The notes beneath the pieces were generated by a model, which searched no databases, was not told where the DNA came from, and saw nothing but the letters and a program-made list of their open reading frames with translations. DNA of 14,797 nucleotides from Minisyncoccota bacterium (lineage in GTDB: Bacteria; Patescibacteriota; Minisyncoccia; Phycocordibacterales; CAIJYI01), in the NCBI GenBank assembly GCA_023229825.1, contig JALNYN010000027.1:1-14797 (forward strand), in the 5' to 3' direction. Within the stretch, counting starts at the first letter, position 1. Each line of letters opens with the position of its first letter. A program made the translations under genes and the position numbers. Below, piece by piece: positions 6,085 through 11,925 of this stretch.

Positions 6085-6181
6085 CACGTCAACGACGAAA
6101 AGCCAACACCTGACAGCTAAATCCCGTTATGTCCTAACTTACAGTGCCAATACCAGAAAGTGATATGATGAAATTTGTATT

Positions 6182-6217
6182 CCACTTCTTACCACTTGAT
6201 TATACTTTATACCACTT
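6182..6217 (-). promoter_or_regulatory. MraZ boxes overlapping the mraZ promoter
   Basis: On the minus strand AAGTGG occurs at 6217-6212, 6197-6192 and 6187-6182, with a degenerate AAGTAT at 6207-6202. The spacing is exactly 10 bp, so all lie on one helix face. The AAAGTG-type core at 10-bp steps matches the MraZ operator described in Mollicutes. A perfect TATAAT (6204-6199) and a TATAAA (6211-6206) lie inside the array, so MraZ binding would block the promoter, implying autoregulation of the division cluster. Confidence 0.8.
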
Positions 6218-6265
6218 TCTTACATAATGCAAATATATTTATCCACAGTCTTTCGGACGTGAACC

Positions 6266-6293
6266 TTGACAAAATTCTTCATTAATGTATAAT
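6266..6293 (+). promoter_or_regulatory. Consensus promoter of the 6329-6661 gene
   Basis: Perfect TTGACA (6266-6271) and perfect TATAAT (6288-6293), 16 nt apart. The transcript should start near 6300, about 30 nt before the gene. An isolated consensus DnaA box, TTATCCACA, lies just upstream at 6239-6247. Confidence 0.85.
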
Positions 6294-6328
6294 AATATCT
6301 TCATTGATCTTTTAAAGAGGTAATTTAT

Positions 6329-6661
6329 ATGAAGAAAATAAAGAGCGGATATTTGATGCTTTGTCCGAAATGCGGAGGATATGAAGAAGGCGAATTCTTC
6401 ATGTCTCATGTCTGCAAAAAGAACGCGGAACAAATAAAACGTGAGTATCTGAATAAAGGAAAGAATGACATGCGGTTGGCTTTTTGGTTAAGCTTTTGGG
6501 GTGCGTTCATCGCCGCCTCTCTGTTAGGTTCTGGAGTATACTTCATCATCGGCATTACTGGAATATTTGGCATTGTTTTTTTTGAGAAAAGAAAAATGGA
6601 ACAAAACAAAAAAGAATTCGAAAAAGCACAGCCGATCATCGCTAAACTTTTAGAAGAATAA
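6329..6661 (+). CDS. Zinc-ribbon membrane protein of unknown function (110 aa)
   Basis: No family is recognised. The N-terminus carries a probable metal site: CPKC at 12-15 with H27 and C29 (SHVCKK). Two hydrophobic stretches at about 51-68 and 70-86 suggest a short helical hairpin in the membrane. The tail (87-110) is charged and helical. The start is well supported by AAAGAGG at 6314-6320, 8 nt before the ATG, with a consensus promoter upstream and a strong terminator downstream, so it is a one-gene unit. It diverges from mraZ. A membrane-tethered zinc ribbon is all the sequence supports. Confidence 0.8.
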   Translation: MKKIKSGYLMLCPKCGGYEEGEFFMSHVCKKNAEQIKREYLNKGKNDMRLAFWLSFWGAFIAASLLGSGVYFIIGITGIFGIVFFEKRKMEQNKKEFEKAQPIIAKLLEE

Positions 6662-6678
6662 TATTCCGCAAACAATAC

Positions 6679-6704
6679 AAAAGGGACGCACATGCGTCCC
6701 TTTT
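6679..6704. terminator. Bidirectional terminator between convergent genes
   Basis: AAAAGGGACGC and GCGTCCCTTTT form an 11-bp stem with loop ACAT. A T-run follows on the plus strand, and four T close it on the minus strand. It serves the zinc-ribbon gene and probably also the CAP-protein gene ending at 6730. Confidence 0.85.
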
Positions 6705-6729
6705 TTCTTTTTTTGGTTTCGTTTTGCTG

Positions 6730-7743
6730 CTACTGCGCCGCACAGGTGTTGTATGACTGCACATCAACATTATAATCATTCACTTCTGAGCGAACTTTTT
6801 GAGAAAGCTCACTGATCCTGCCGACAAGCTCATTATAAACGGGCACAAGATCATTATATTCTTCATATTTTTCATCATGCTTTAATGCGTCCATCTCGGC
6901 TTTCATCGCATCGGCCTGATCGATCAGAACCTCGAGCTCCGTTTTATCGTTATCAATTTGCATTTTTGCAGACTCAGACGGTAGCGGACAATCGGAAGTT
7001 GGTCGGCCGAATTCCTGCACCGACATCCACGCCCTCCTTCCCTGATAGGTTCCTTCAATAGCCGAAATACCGATCTCGTCAAATTGCGGTTTTAAAATAT
7101 TCGCCCGATGTCCGGGGCTCGCCATCCACGCATCAACCAGATCCTTAGCGTCCGAAAAATTTCCTTCCGCCAGATTCTCCCCCATCAAAAGATAATCATA
7201 TCCCGCGGCCGTTATAAGATCCGCCCCATCCTCTCCCGAGGGAGACACATGTTCGAAATATTGCCGCGCGAACATATCTTTCGCCTTCACCAGCGCCGCC
7301 GCATCAAGCTGCGAATTTCGTGCAAGCAAAGGCAGTCCTTCTTTAGCGCGATAATAATTCGTCCAGCTCAATACCTCATCTTCTCTCACTATTCCGCCGC
7401 TTGGAAACTTCGGCGAAACATAAGTCAATGGCTCATCTGTATTCGGAGTTGTTTCGTTCGGTTTCAAAGAGAGATCGGACACATTCGGAATGTCGGTCTT
7501 TTTCTCAACGGTTTTAACGGAAACGGAAGGAGTCTCTGCTTGTTTCACCGGCGCGGCAGAGGCACTTACTTTCAAAGTTGATGTTGCAACGGCAGGGATC
7601 GGCGACTTTGTTTGTGTAGCCGTTGTCGTAGCATTAAAAAGAATAGTGTTTTCTATTTCCGGGATCTTCACGAACCCAAGAGAAAAGTACGCGAAACCCG
7701 CACCTGCGACGACGATAAAAAACAATGAAAAAAACTTTTTCAT
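6730..7743 (-). CDS. Exported CAP-domain (SCP/PR1, YkwD-like) protein
   Basis: A 337-residue surface or secreted protein. Residues 4-24 form a signal anchor or signal peptide. About 36-115 is a low-complexity Thr/Ser/Pro/Ala/Val linker. The CAP domain covers about 121-245, with TNYYRAKEGLPLL at 128-140, HVSPSG at 165-170, GENLAEG at 188-194 and AWMASPGHRANIL at 205-217; H165, E189 and H212 fit the CAP cavity residues. A predicted coiled coil (about 262-325) follows, and C252 and C334 could form a disulfide. Bacterial CAP proteins are extracellular, but their molecular role is mostly unknown, so no activity is claimed. No Shine-Dalgarno site is present; TATAAT lies 6 nt before the ATG, suggesting a leaderless mRNA. 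Confidence 0.9.
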   Translation of the reverse strand: MKKFFSLFFIVVAGAGFAYFSLGFVKIPEIENTILFNATTTATQTKSPIPAVATSTLKVSASAAPVKQAETPSVSVKTVEKKTDIPNVSDLSLKPNETTPNTDEPLTYVSPKFPSGGIVREDEVLSWTNYYRAKEGLPLLARNSQLDAAALVKAKDMFARQYFEHVSPSGEDGADLITAAGYDYLLMGENLAEGNFSDAKDLVDAWMASPGHRANILKPQFDEIGISAIEGTYQGRRAWMSVQEFGRPTSDCPLPSESAKMQIDNDKTELEVLIDQADAMKAEMDALKHDEKYEEYNDLVPVYNELVGRISELSQKVRSEVNDYNVDVQSYNTCAAQ

Positions 7744-7749
7744 AAGTTC

Positions 7750-7755
7750 ATTATA
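7750..7755 (-). promoter_or_regulatory. -10 box of the CAP-protein gene (leaderless start)
   Basis: Perfect TATAAT on the minus strand, 6 nt before the ATG at 7743. Normal -10-to-start spacing puts transcription initiation on the A of ATG. No good -35 is visible at 17 nt (TTTTGG). Confidence 0.55.
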
Positions 7756-7772
7756 TCAAAGAAAGATGAAAA

Positions 7773-7804
7773 CCAAAAAGAAAAGGCCGTCCTTTCGACG
7801 GCCT
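7773..7804 (-). terminator. Terminator of the 7810-8154 gene
   Basis: On the minus strand AGGCCGTC and GACGGCCT form an 8-bp stem with loop GAAAG, followed by TTTTCTTTTT. It begins 5 nt after the stop codon of the gene. Confidence 0.85.
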
Positions 7805-7809
7805 GTTTA

Positions 7810-8154
7810 TTAATGAACTATAAACTTATATTTCGGATACACTGTTTTCAATACGGACCTGATCTCCTCTGCAGCGCCTCCTTTTGTCATTCCGAGAGAA
7901 ACAATAACCACCGTTATTTCAATAATTTTTTTATCCGGATAGAGTGCCATCTGGCCCACAATGTGCGGATCCAATTCAAATTCCTTCGTCGGAGGAAGGC
8001 CCTCTTCATTGAACCATTCAGCCGTCTCCTTCCGGAATGTCCGAAAAACCGTTTTTTTCTCCTCGGTTACCGGATCGATAATATCCGCTAGAACATAAAA
8101 AACAAGCGTATTTTCAGGAATTTTCTTTACTAATGGTAATTTATCAAGCAACAT
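7810..8154 (-). CDS. Hypothetical protein (114 aa)
   Basis: No family is recognised. The 114-residue product appears soluble and mixed alpha/beta. It has a hydrophobic strand LVFYVLADIID at 17-27, a strand IIEITVVIVSLGM at 77-89, a small GGAAEEIRSVLK helix at 92-103 and a C-terminal YPKYKFIVH. No cysteines or catalytic motifs stand out. The start is supported by AAGGAG 7 nt before the ATG, one of the better ribosome-binding sites in the window. It is followed at once by a strong terminator and lies between mnmA and the CAP-protein gene as its own unit. Confidence 0.75.
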   Translation of the reverse strand: MLLDKLPLVKKIPENTLVFYVLADIIDPVTEEKKTVFRTFRKETAEWFNEEGLPPTKEFELDPHIVGQMALYPDKKIIEITVVIVSLGMTKGGAAEEIRSVLKTVYPKYKFIVH

Positions 8155-8222
8155 CTTTCTTCTCCTTTTTCTGTACCGTCCAAGTTTACGCTAACATACA
8201 AAAATGCGGCATGCAACAAATT

Positions 8223-8258
8223 TACAAGGTTAGTCCTTGTACAAGGACTAACCTTGTA
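8223..8258. terminator. 36-bp perfect palindrome over the mnmA stop codon
   Basis: A perfect palindrome centred between 8240 and 8241; each half contains TACAAGGTTAGTCCTTGT. The mnmA stop codon (TAG, 8250-8248) lies inside it, so the element also encodes the last residues (LQG). RNA would fold into a stem of about 16 bp. The following sequence on the minus strand, AATTTGTTG, is only weakly T-rich, so a terminator role is likely but not certain. Confidence 0.6.
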
Positions 8259-9351
8259 GAATTCCCCCGCCGAGACATTCTTCGCCGTCGTACATCACTA
8301 CGGATTGTCCGGGCGCGACCGGTTCTTGATCCTCCGAAAATTCAACAACGACCTGTTCCCCATGGGTCACGCGCGATACTTTGCATGGTAAAAGTTCTCC
8401 GCGATAACGAACTCTTGCTGAATATGTTTTTTCAGGATCAGGCAGAGTTCCCGAGATCCAATTTATATTTTCAAGCAAGAGAGCCCTCTCTCCTTTGCCT
8501 TTCAAACTTCCCTTCTCTTTGTGCGATACGGTCAAGGTATTCGCGCGAATATCTTTCGCAACGACAAAGTACGGCGCATCGCTCGTTCCCTTTTTTGTAA
8601 TAGTAAATCCGTGGCGCGCACCGAGCGTATAAAAGATCGCCCCGTCATGCCAGCCGATAATTTCACCCGCATCATTCAAGACATCCCCGCGTTTTTTTGA
8701 TTCATAATGTTCCAAAAATTCCGCCATATCAAGTTTTCCCAAGAAACACACACCCTGGCTGTCTTTCTTCTCTGCCGTCGGCAATCCGAATTTTTTCGCA
8801 AGCCTCCTCACTTCCGGTTTTTCAATATCGCCCACCGGAAATAAAATATGTTTGAGCTGTCCTTGTGTGAGTGTCCAAAGAAAATATGACTGATCTTTAT
8901 TCTTATCCGTCCCCGCCAACAGCACGTACTCGTCGCGACTGTTTTCTATTCTCGATTTTCTATTTTCTATTCTCGTATAATGCCCCGTCGCCACAAAATC
9001 CGCACCATTCACGAGCGCGTACTCCATGAATCCACCAAACTTCACGTTCTTATTGCACATAACATCGGGATTCGGCGTTCGTCCGCGCTTATATTCTTCT
9101 ATCATGTAATCCGCCACTTCTTCTTTGTATTCTTTTTCGAGATCAAGCGTTACGAACGGTATCCCAAGGTGAGCCGCAACGCGCATGGCATCGAGCCGGT
9201 CTTCTTTCCACGTACACGGCAAAAAATCCGGATGCCACGTCTTAATAAAAACGCCCGTCACCTCATACCCGTCTTTCTGAAGTAAAGCCGCCGAAACGGA
9301 ACTATCCACCCCGCCCGAAAGCCCCACAAAAACCCGGCCTTTTTTCTTCAT
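8248..9351 (-). CDS. mnmA: tRNA-specific 2-thiouridylase MnmA (TrmU)
   Basis: A 367-residue cytoplasmic enzyme that makes 2-thiouridine at the wobble position of tRNA-Lys, -Glu and -Gln. The PP-loop SGGVDSS is at 12-18, the substrate motif TPNPDVMCN at 92-100 carries catalytic C99, and KDSQGVCFLG at 196-205 carries the second catalytic C202. ATGHYTR at 121-127 and NKDQSYFLW at 151-159 are also typical, and the C-terminal beta-barrel domain (about 295-365) is complete. A Lys/Arg/Glu/Asn insert around residues 126-138 coincides with a heptad array (8940-8974). The ATG has no Shine-Dalgarno site, but TAGAAT lies 6 nt upstream. The stop lies in a 36-bp palindrome. Confidence 0.97.
   Translation of the reverse strand: MKKKGRVFVGLSGGVDSSVSAALLQKDGYEVTGVFIKTWHPDFLPCTWKEDRLDAMRVAAHLGIPFVTLDLEKEYKEEVADYMIEEYKRGRTPNPDVMCNKNVKFGGFMEYALVNGADFVATGHYTRIENRKSRIENSRDEYVLLAGTDKNKDQSYFLWTLTQGQLKHILFPVGDIEKPEVRRLAKKFGLPTAEKKDSQGVCFLGKLDMAEFLEHYESKKRGDVLNDAGEIIGWHDGAIFYTLGARHGFTITKKGTSDAPYFVVAKDIRANTLTVSHKEKGSLKGKGERALLLENINWISGTLPDPEKTYSARVRYRGELLPCKVSRVTHGEQVVVEFSEDQEPVAPGQSVVMYDGEECLGGGILQG
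8940..8974. repeat. Heptad array inside mnmA
   Basis: Five 7-nt units in exact register, such as TATTCTC (twice) and TATTTTC, with no indel. Because three 7-nt units equal seven codons, the protein shows a 7-residue echo: RIEN occurs at 127-130 and again at 134-137. The reading frame passes through without a stop. Confidence 0.8.
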
Positions 9352-9357
9352 TTGCCT

Positions 9358-9386
9358 ATTCTACGCGATTTGACAAATAATTTCAA
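9358..9386 (-). promoter_or_regulatory. mnmA promoter with leaderless spacing
   Basis: On the minus strand TTGAAA (9386-9381) and TAGAAT (9363-9358) are 17 nt apart, each 5 of 6 to consensus. TAGAAT lies 6 nt before the mnmA ATG, so transcription should begin at the start codon. Confidence 0.7.
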
Positions 9387-9400
9387 GTATGACATCCGTA

Positions 9401-9431
9401 GTCATGGTCATCAGTTATCGTTATCGGTCAT
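9401..9431. repeat. Short GTYAT array over the exonuclease stop codon
   Basis: Five GTCAT or GTTAT units begin at 9401, 9407, 9414, 9420 and 9427, at alternating 6- and 7-nt steps. They encode the terminal MTDNDN of the exonuclease and its TGA stop. It resembles the other heptad arrays but is less regular. Confidence 0.5.
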
Positions 9432-9971
9432 AAGTCGTTTATACACTTCAAAAGTCGCGCGCGCATCGCTTAAAGCGGTGTGCGCGTTTTTGTTTTCTAC
9501 GCCGAAATATTCGCACAAAAAGCGGAGCGAGAATTTTTCCACTTCCGTTTTATCGTAGAGTTTTGCGAAGGCAATGGAAACCGTATCCAACCGGTGATAG
9601 TGCATGAAATTTTTCACACCGGTTTTCTTGAACGCATGTTCTATGAATGCATAATCAAAAAAAGCATTATGCGCGACGAACGATGCGCCGCGGACGCGTT
9701 CGGAAAACTTTTCCATAGCTTCCGCAAGCGGTATCGCATCCGCCCAATTCTCTTTTTTAAAACCGATGATCGCGAGCGATTCCGGATCCGCGGTCTCCAA
9801 ATGTTCCGGCATGATCTTACACTCGAATTCATCAAGCATAAGCAGCGCGGGCCCCTTTCCCTCCTGTGCGATCTGCCTCGCGAGAACACAGCCGATCTCT
9901 ATCAGTTCATGGCGATCCGGATCGAGTCCCGTCGTTTCCACATCTATAAAAGCGAGATTGTGTGTTTTCAT
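9411..9971 (-). CDS. DnaQ-like DEDDh 3'-5' exonuclease
   Basis: A 186-residue exonuclease of the DNA polymerase III epsilon/RNase T superfamily. Exo I is FIDVETTG (D10, E12), Exo II is VAHNAFFDYAF (D106), and Exo III is HTALSDARAT (H164, D169), which completes the DEDDh metal-binding set. No other domain (GIY-YIG, helicase) is attached. It could be the replicative proofreading subunit or a free-standing exonuclease; sequence alone does not decide. It starts 33 nt after the murC stop, and that gap is filled by a heptad array, so it is probably co-transcribed with murC. No Shine-Dalgarno site is visible. The C-terminal residues come from a short repeat array. Confidence 0.9.
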   Translation of the reverse strand: MKTHNLAFIDVETTGLDPDRHELIEIGCVLARQIAQEGKGPALLMLDEFECKIMPEHLETADPESLAIIGFKKENWADAIPLAEAMEKFSERVRGASFVAHNAFFDYAFIEHAFKKTGVKNFMHYHRLDTVSIAFAKLYDKTEVEKFSLRFLCEYFGVENKNAHTALSDARATFEVYKRLMTDNDN

Positions 9972-9976
9972 TTTTA

Positions 9977-10011
9977 TTAGCTTTTAGGTTATAGGTTTTA
10001 GGTTTTAGCTT
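9977..10011. repeat. Heptad array between murC and the exonuclease gene, covering the murC stop
   Basis: Exactly five 7-nt units, beginning and ending with TTAGCTT and including TTAGGTT twice. The last unit supplies the final Ser codon region and the TAA stop of murC (10005-10007). It is closely similar to the array at 6050-6084. Confidence 0.8.
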
Positions 10012-11423
10012 AACGACTCCGCAATTTTATAAACATCGCCAGCCCCCATGATGACGACGGCGTGATAGTACGGGAGCATTTTTCGCACGATCTGTTCCGT
10101 TTCTTTCAGGGATGATCCGTATTCAATATTTGACTTGCGAAGTTTCAAAACCTCCCGCACGAGGTCCTGCGAGCTGACTTCTTTTTCCGATTCATTTCGT
10201 CCGGCGACTTCATAAATTTCAGAGAGGATCAGATCGTCAGCATTTTTCAAAACATCAGCAAATTCATGCATGAGTTTCAATGTTCGATCCTTTTGATGAG
10301 GCTGAAAAATGAAGAGTATTTTTTGGTCAGGATACAGTTCCTTCGCCGCCTGTATCGTTGCGCCGACGCCGGCAGGGTGATGCGCATAATCAGAAATAAT
10401 GACGGTTTTGCCGACCTTCCCAACCCTTTCAAATCTTCGCCAGGTTCCGTGGAATTTGGCGAGTGCTTTTCGCGAGCTCTCAGTCTTTGCCCCGAGCGCA
10501 AGTGCTGAGCCCAAGGCTTCGAGCGCGTTCATCACATTAAAGATACCCGGAACGCCGATCTTGAAATCCCCTAAGTCTTCTTTCTTCCAAAAGACCCGAA
10601 AAACCTGACGGCCCTTTTCATATCGAATATTCGACGCAAAAATATCGGCGGTTCTTTTCCGAAGCGAACAGGAAATTTTATGCGCTTTGATATTTTTACA
10701 AACTTCGACCACATTTTTATCGTCATCATTGTACACCAGAAAACCATCTTTCGGCAATTTTCCGACATATTCTGAAAAAGCATTTTTGATGTCCGCGATG
10801 TCTTTAAAATAATCCAAATGTTCCGCCTCAATATTTGTAAGAATGATCATCCTCGGAGCAAGTTTAAGAAAATGCCGCCGATACTCGCACGCCTCCGCCA
10901 CAAATATTTCCTCCCCGAGGACCGCCCTCGGTTTTTTACCGAGGGCGGTCCTCGGGGAGACGGGTAACCTCAAATTCGCGTCCCAGCCGGGGACTTTTCC
11001 TCCGACGATCACCATCGGATCCATTTTGTCCGCTTCCAATATCTTGCCGAGCATCGCCGTCGTACTCGTCTTTCCGTTCGTGCCTGAAACACCGATGCCG
11101 TACTTTCCCTTCATGATCTCACCGAGAGCTTCAACGTATTCAAACATCGGAATTCCTTTTTCACGCGCGAGAGCGATCTCCGGATTATCCGCCGGTACAG
11201 CCGAAGAATATACCACCGCCTCCGTTTTTGGCGACAAATTTTTCGCGTCATGCGAAGTGAAAACTTTGATCCCGTGTTTGCGCAGTTCTTGCGCTTGATC
11301 AAAATCCGCGCGGTCGGAGCCTGAAACTTTTGCGCCCTGCGACGCAAAATATCGAGCAATGGCAGAAACGCCGATACCTCCGAGACCGATAAAATGAACA
11401 TTTTTAGCTTTGAGAAATTCCAT
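10005..11423 (-). CDS. murC: UDP-N-acetylmuramate--L-alanine ligase MurC
   Basis: A 472-residue cytoplasmic ligase that adds L-Ala to UDP-MurNAc, the first step of peptide-stem synthesis for peptidoglycan. The N-terminal nucleotide-binding fold begins HFIGLGGIGVSAIAR at 10-24. The central ATPase domain has GTNGKTSTT at 114-122, VAEACEYRRHFL at 175-186 and TNIEAEHLDYF at 196-206. The C-terminal domain has TWRRFE at 327-332 and SDYAHHP at 344-350. Length is normal apart from an insert at about 155-171, encoded by a perfect hairpin (10911-10959) just before the conserved VAEACEYRR. The ATG is fixed by the family N-terminus. A promoter lies directly upstream, and there is no Shine-Dalgarno site. 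Confidence 0.97.
   Translation of the reverse strand: MEFLKAKNVHFIGLGGIGVSAIARYFASQGAKVSGSDRADFDQAQELRKHGIKVFTSHDAKNLSPKTEAVVYSSAVPADNPEIALAREKGIPMFEYVEALGEIMKGKYGIGVSGTNGKTSTTAMLGKILEADKMDPMVIVGGKVPGWDANLRLPVSPRTALGKKPRAVLGEEIFVAEACEYRRHFLKLAPRMIILTNIEAEHLDYFKDIADIKNAFSEYVGKLPKDGFLVYNDDDKNVVEVCKNIKAHKISCSLRKRTADIFASNIRYEKGRQVFRVFWKKEDLGDFKIGVPGIFNVMNALEALGSALALGAKTESSRKALAKFHGTWRRFERVGKVGKTVIISDYAHHPAGVGATIQAAKELYPDQKILFIFQPHQKDRTLKLMHEFADVLKNADDLILSEIYEVAGRNESEKEVSSQDLVREVLKLRKSNIEYGSSLKETEQIVRKMLPYYHAVVIMGAGDVYKIAESLS
10911..10959. repeat. 22-bp perfect inverted repeat in frame inside murC
   Basis: Arms 10911-10932 and 10938-10959 are perfect reverse complements around five T (plus strand). 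The core reads GAGGACCGCCCTCGG. It encodes murC residues about 155-171 (SPRTALGKKPRAVLGE) without breaking the frame. It is more GC-rich than its surroundings, and no T-run follows, so it is not a terminator. Confidence 0.9.
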
Positions 11424-11432
11424 GGTCTTTTC

Positions 11433-11461
11433 ATAGTAATGCTTTTTGCATCATTTTTCAA
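11433..11461 (-). promoter_or_regulatory. murC promoter
   Basis: On the minus strand TTGAAA (11461-11456) and TACTAT (11438-11433) are exactly 17 nt apart. The -10 ends 9 nt before the ATG, which leaves a leader of about 0-3 nt. Confidence 0.6.
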
Positions 11462-11483
11462 TAAAACTGAGGGCCCAAGTAAA

Positions 11484-11513
11484 ATACCCATTCATTTTCA
11501 TGAATGGGTACTC
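11484..11513 (-). terminator. Hairpin downstream of the 11527-11769 gene
   Basis: On the minus strand TACCCATTCAT and ATGAATGGGTA form an 11-bp stem closed by the stable tetraloop GAAA, followed by TTTTACTT. It begins about 15 nt after the stop codon. The T-tract is short, so efficiency may be moderate. Confidence 0.65.
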
Positions 11514-11526
11514 ATTGTTTTTTCAA

Positions 11527-11769
11527 TCAACAGACTCTGATCTCTATCCGGCTACCGCAGTTCTTAAAACTGGGATGTGGCGACGATATTTTTACAACCT
11601 CAGCGTTTACCTGTTGTCTGCCAAATTCAACGATTACTTTTGTTCCGACAGGAATCTGATCCATCCCGGGAAGGAATTTTTCAAAAGTAAACAGTTTGGA
11701 ATCAGATGTTAATTGTTCAAAAAGAGCCTGATTTGCTAGTACAAATACTCTCTCATTAATTGTGCTCAT
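11527..11769 (-). CDS. Hypothetical protein (80 aa)
   Basis: No family is recognised. It is an 80-residue soluble-looking protein with a helical first half (ERVFVLANQALFEQL at 6-20) and a beta-like second half (GTKVIVEFGRQQVNAEVVKI at 42-61). Two cysteines, C71 and C80, lie near the end. The start is supported by GAGAGG 6 nt before the ATG, with a consensus promoter upstream and a hairpin downstream, so it is a one-gene unit between murC and uvrA. Confidence 0.75.
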   Translation of the reverse strand: MSTINERVFVLANQALFEQLTSDSKLFTFEKFLPGMDQIPVGTKVIVEFGRQQVNAEVVKISSPHPSFKNCGSRIEIRVC

Positions 11770-11809
11770 TTTACGCCTCTCTCGTTTATCATCTTTTTAA
11801 GCTATTTTT

Positions 11810-11837
11810 ATTATACACTAAAAAATATTCTTGTCAA
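11810..11837 (-). promoter_or_regulatory. Consensus promoter of the 11527-11769 gene
   Basis: Perfect TTGACA (11837-11832) and perfect TATAAT (11815-11810) with a 16-nt spacer, the same layout as the promoter at 6266-6293. A short inverted repeat, ATGATA and TATCAT around one base (11846-11858), lies just upstream and could be an operator. Confidence 0.85.
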
Positions 11838-11882
11838 GTTTTTCAAATGATAATATCATATCTATTTATCGACTTTGAACCG

Positions 11883-11921
11883 GAATAACTTCCCAAAAAA
11901 ATGAAATACCTCCCAAAAAAT
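11883..11921. repeat. Two imperfect 20-bp tandem repeats past the uvrA stop
   Basis: Two copies of a unit ending CTCCCAAAAAA or TTCCCAAAAAA lie head to tail just downstream of uvrA (plus-strand view), about 16 of 19 identical. No hairpin is formed, and no clear uvrA terminator was seen. Confidence 0.5.
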
Positions 11922-11925
11922 CGTC

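Noticed and set aside
1757..6148. 12-mer ACTTACAGTGCC shared by 1757-1768 and 6137-6148
   Set aside because: Several shared 12-mers are expected by chance in a window of this size, and the flanks do not extend the match.
6239..6247. Replication origin
   Set aside because: One DnaA box, with no dnaA or dnaN and no cluster of boxes, is not enough.
9401..9431. Inclusion in the strict 35-nt heptad class
   Set aside because: The unit steps alternate between 6 and 7 nt, so it is kept only as a loosely related array.
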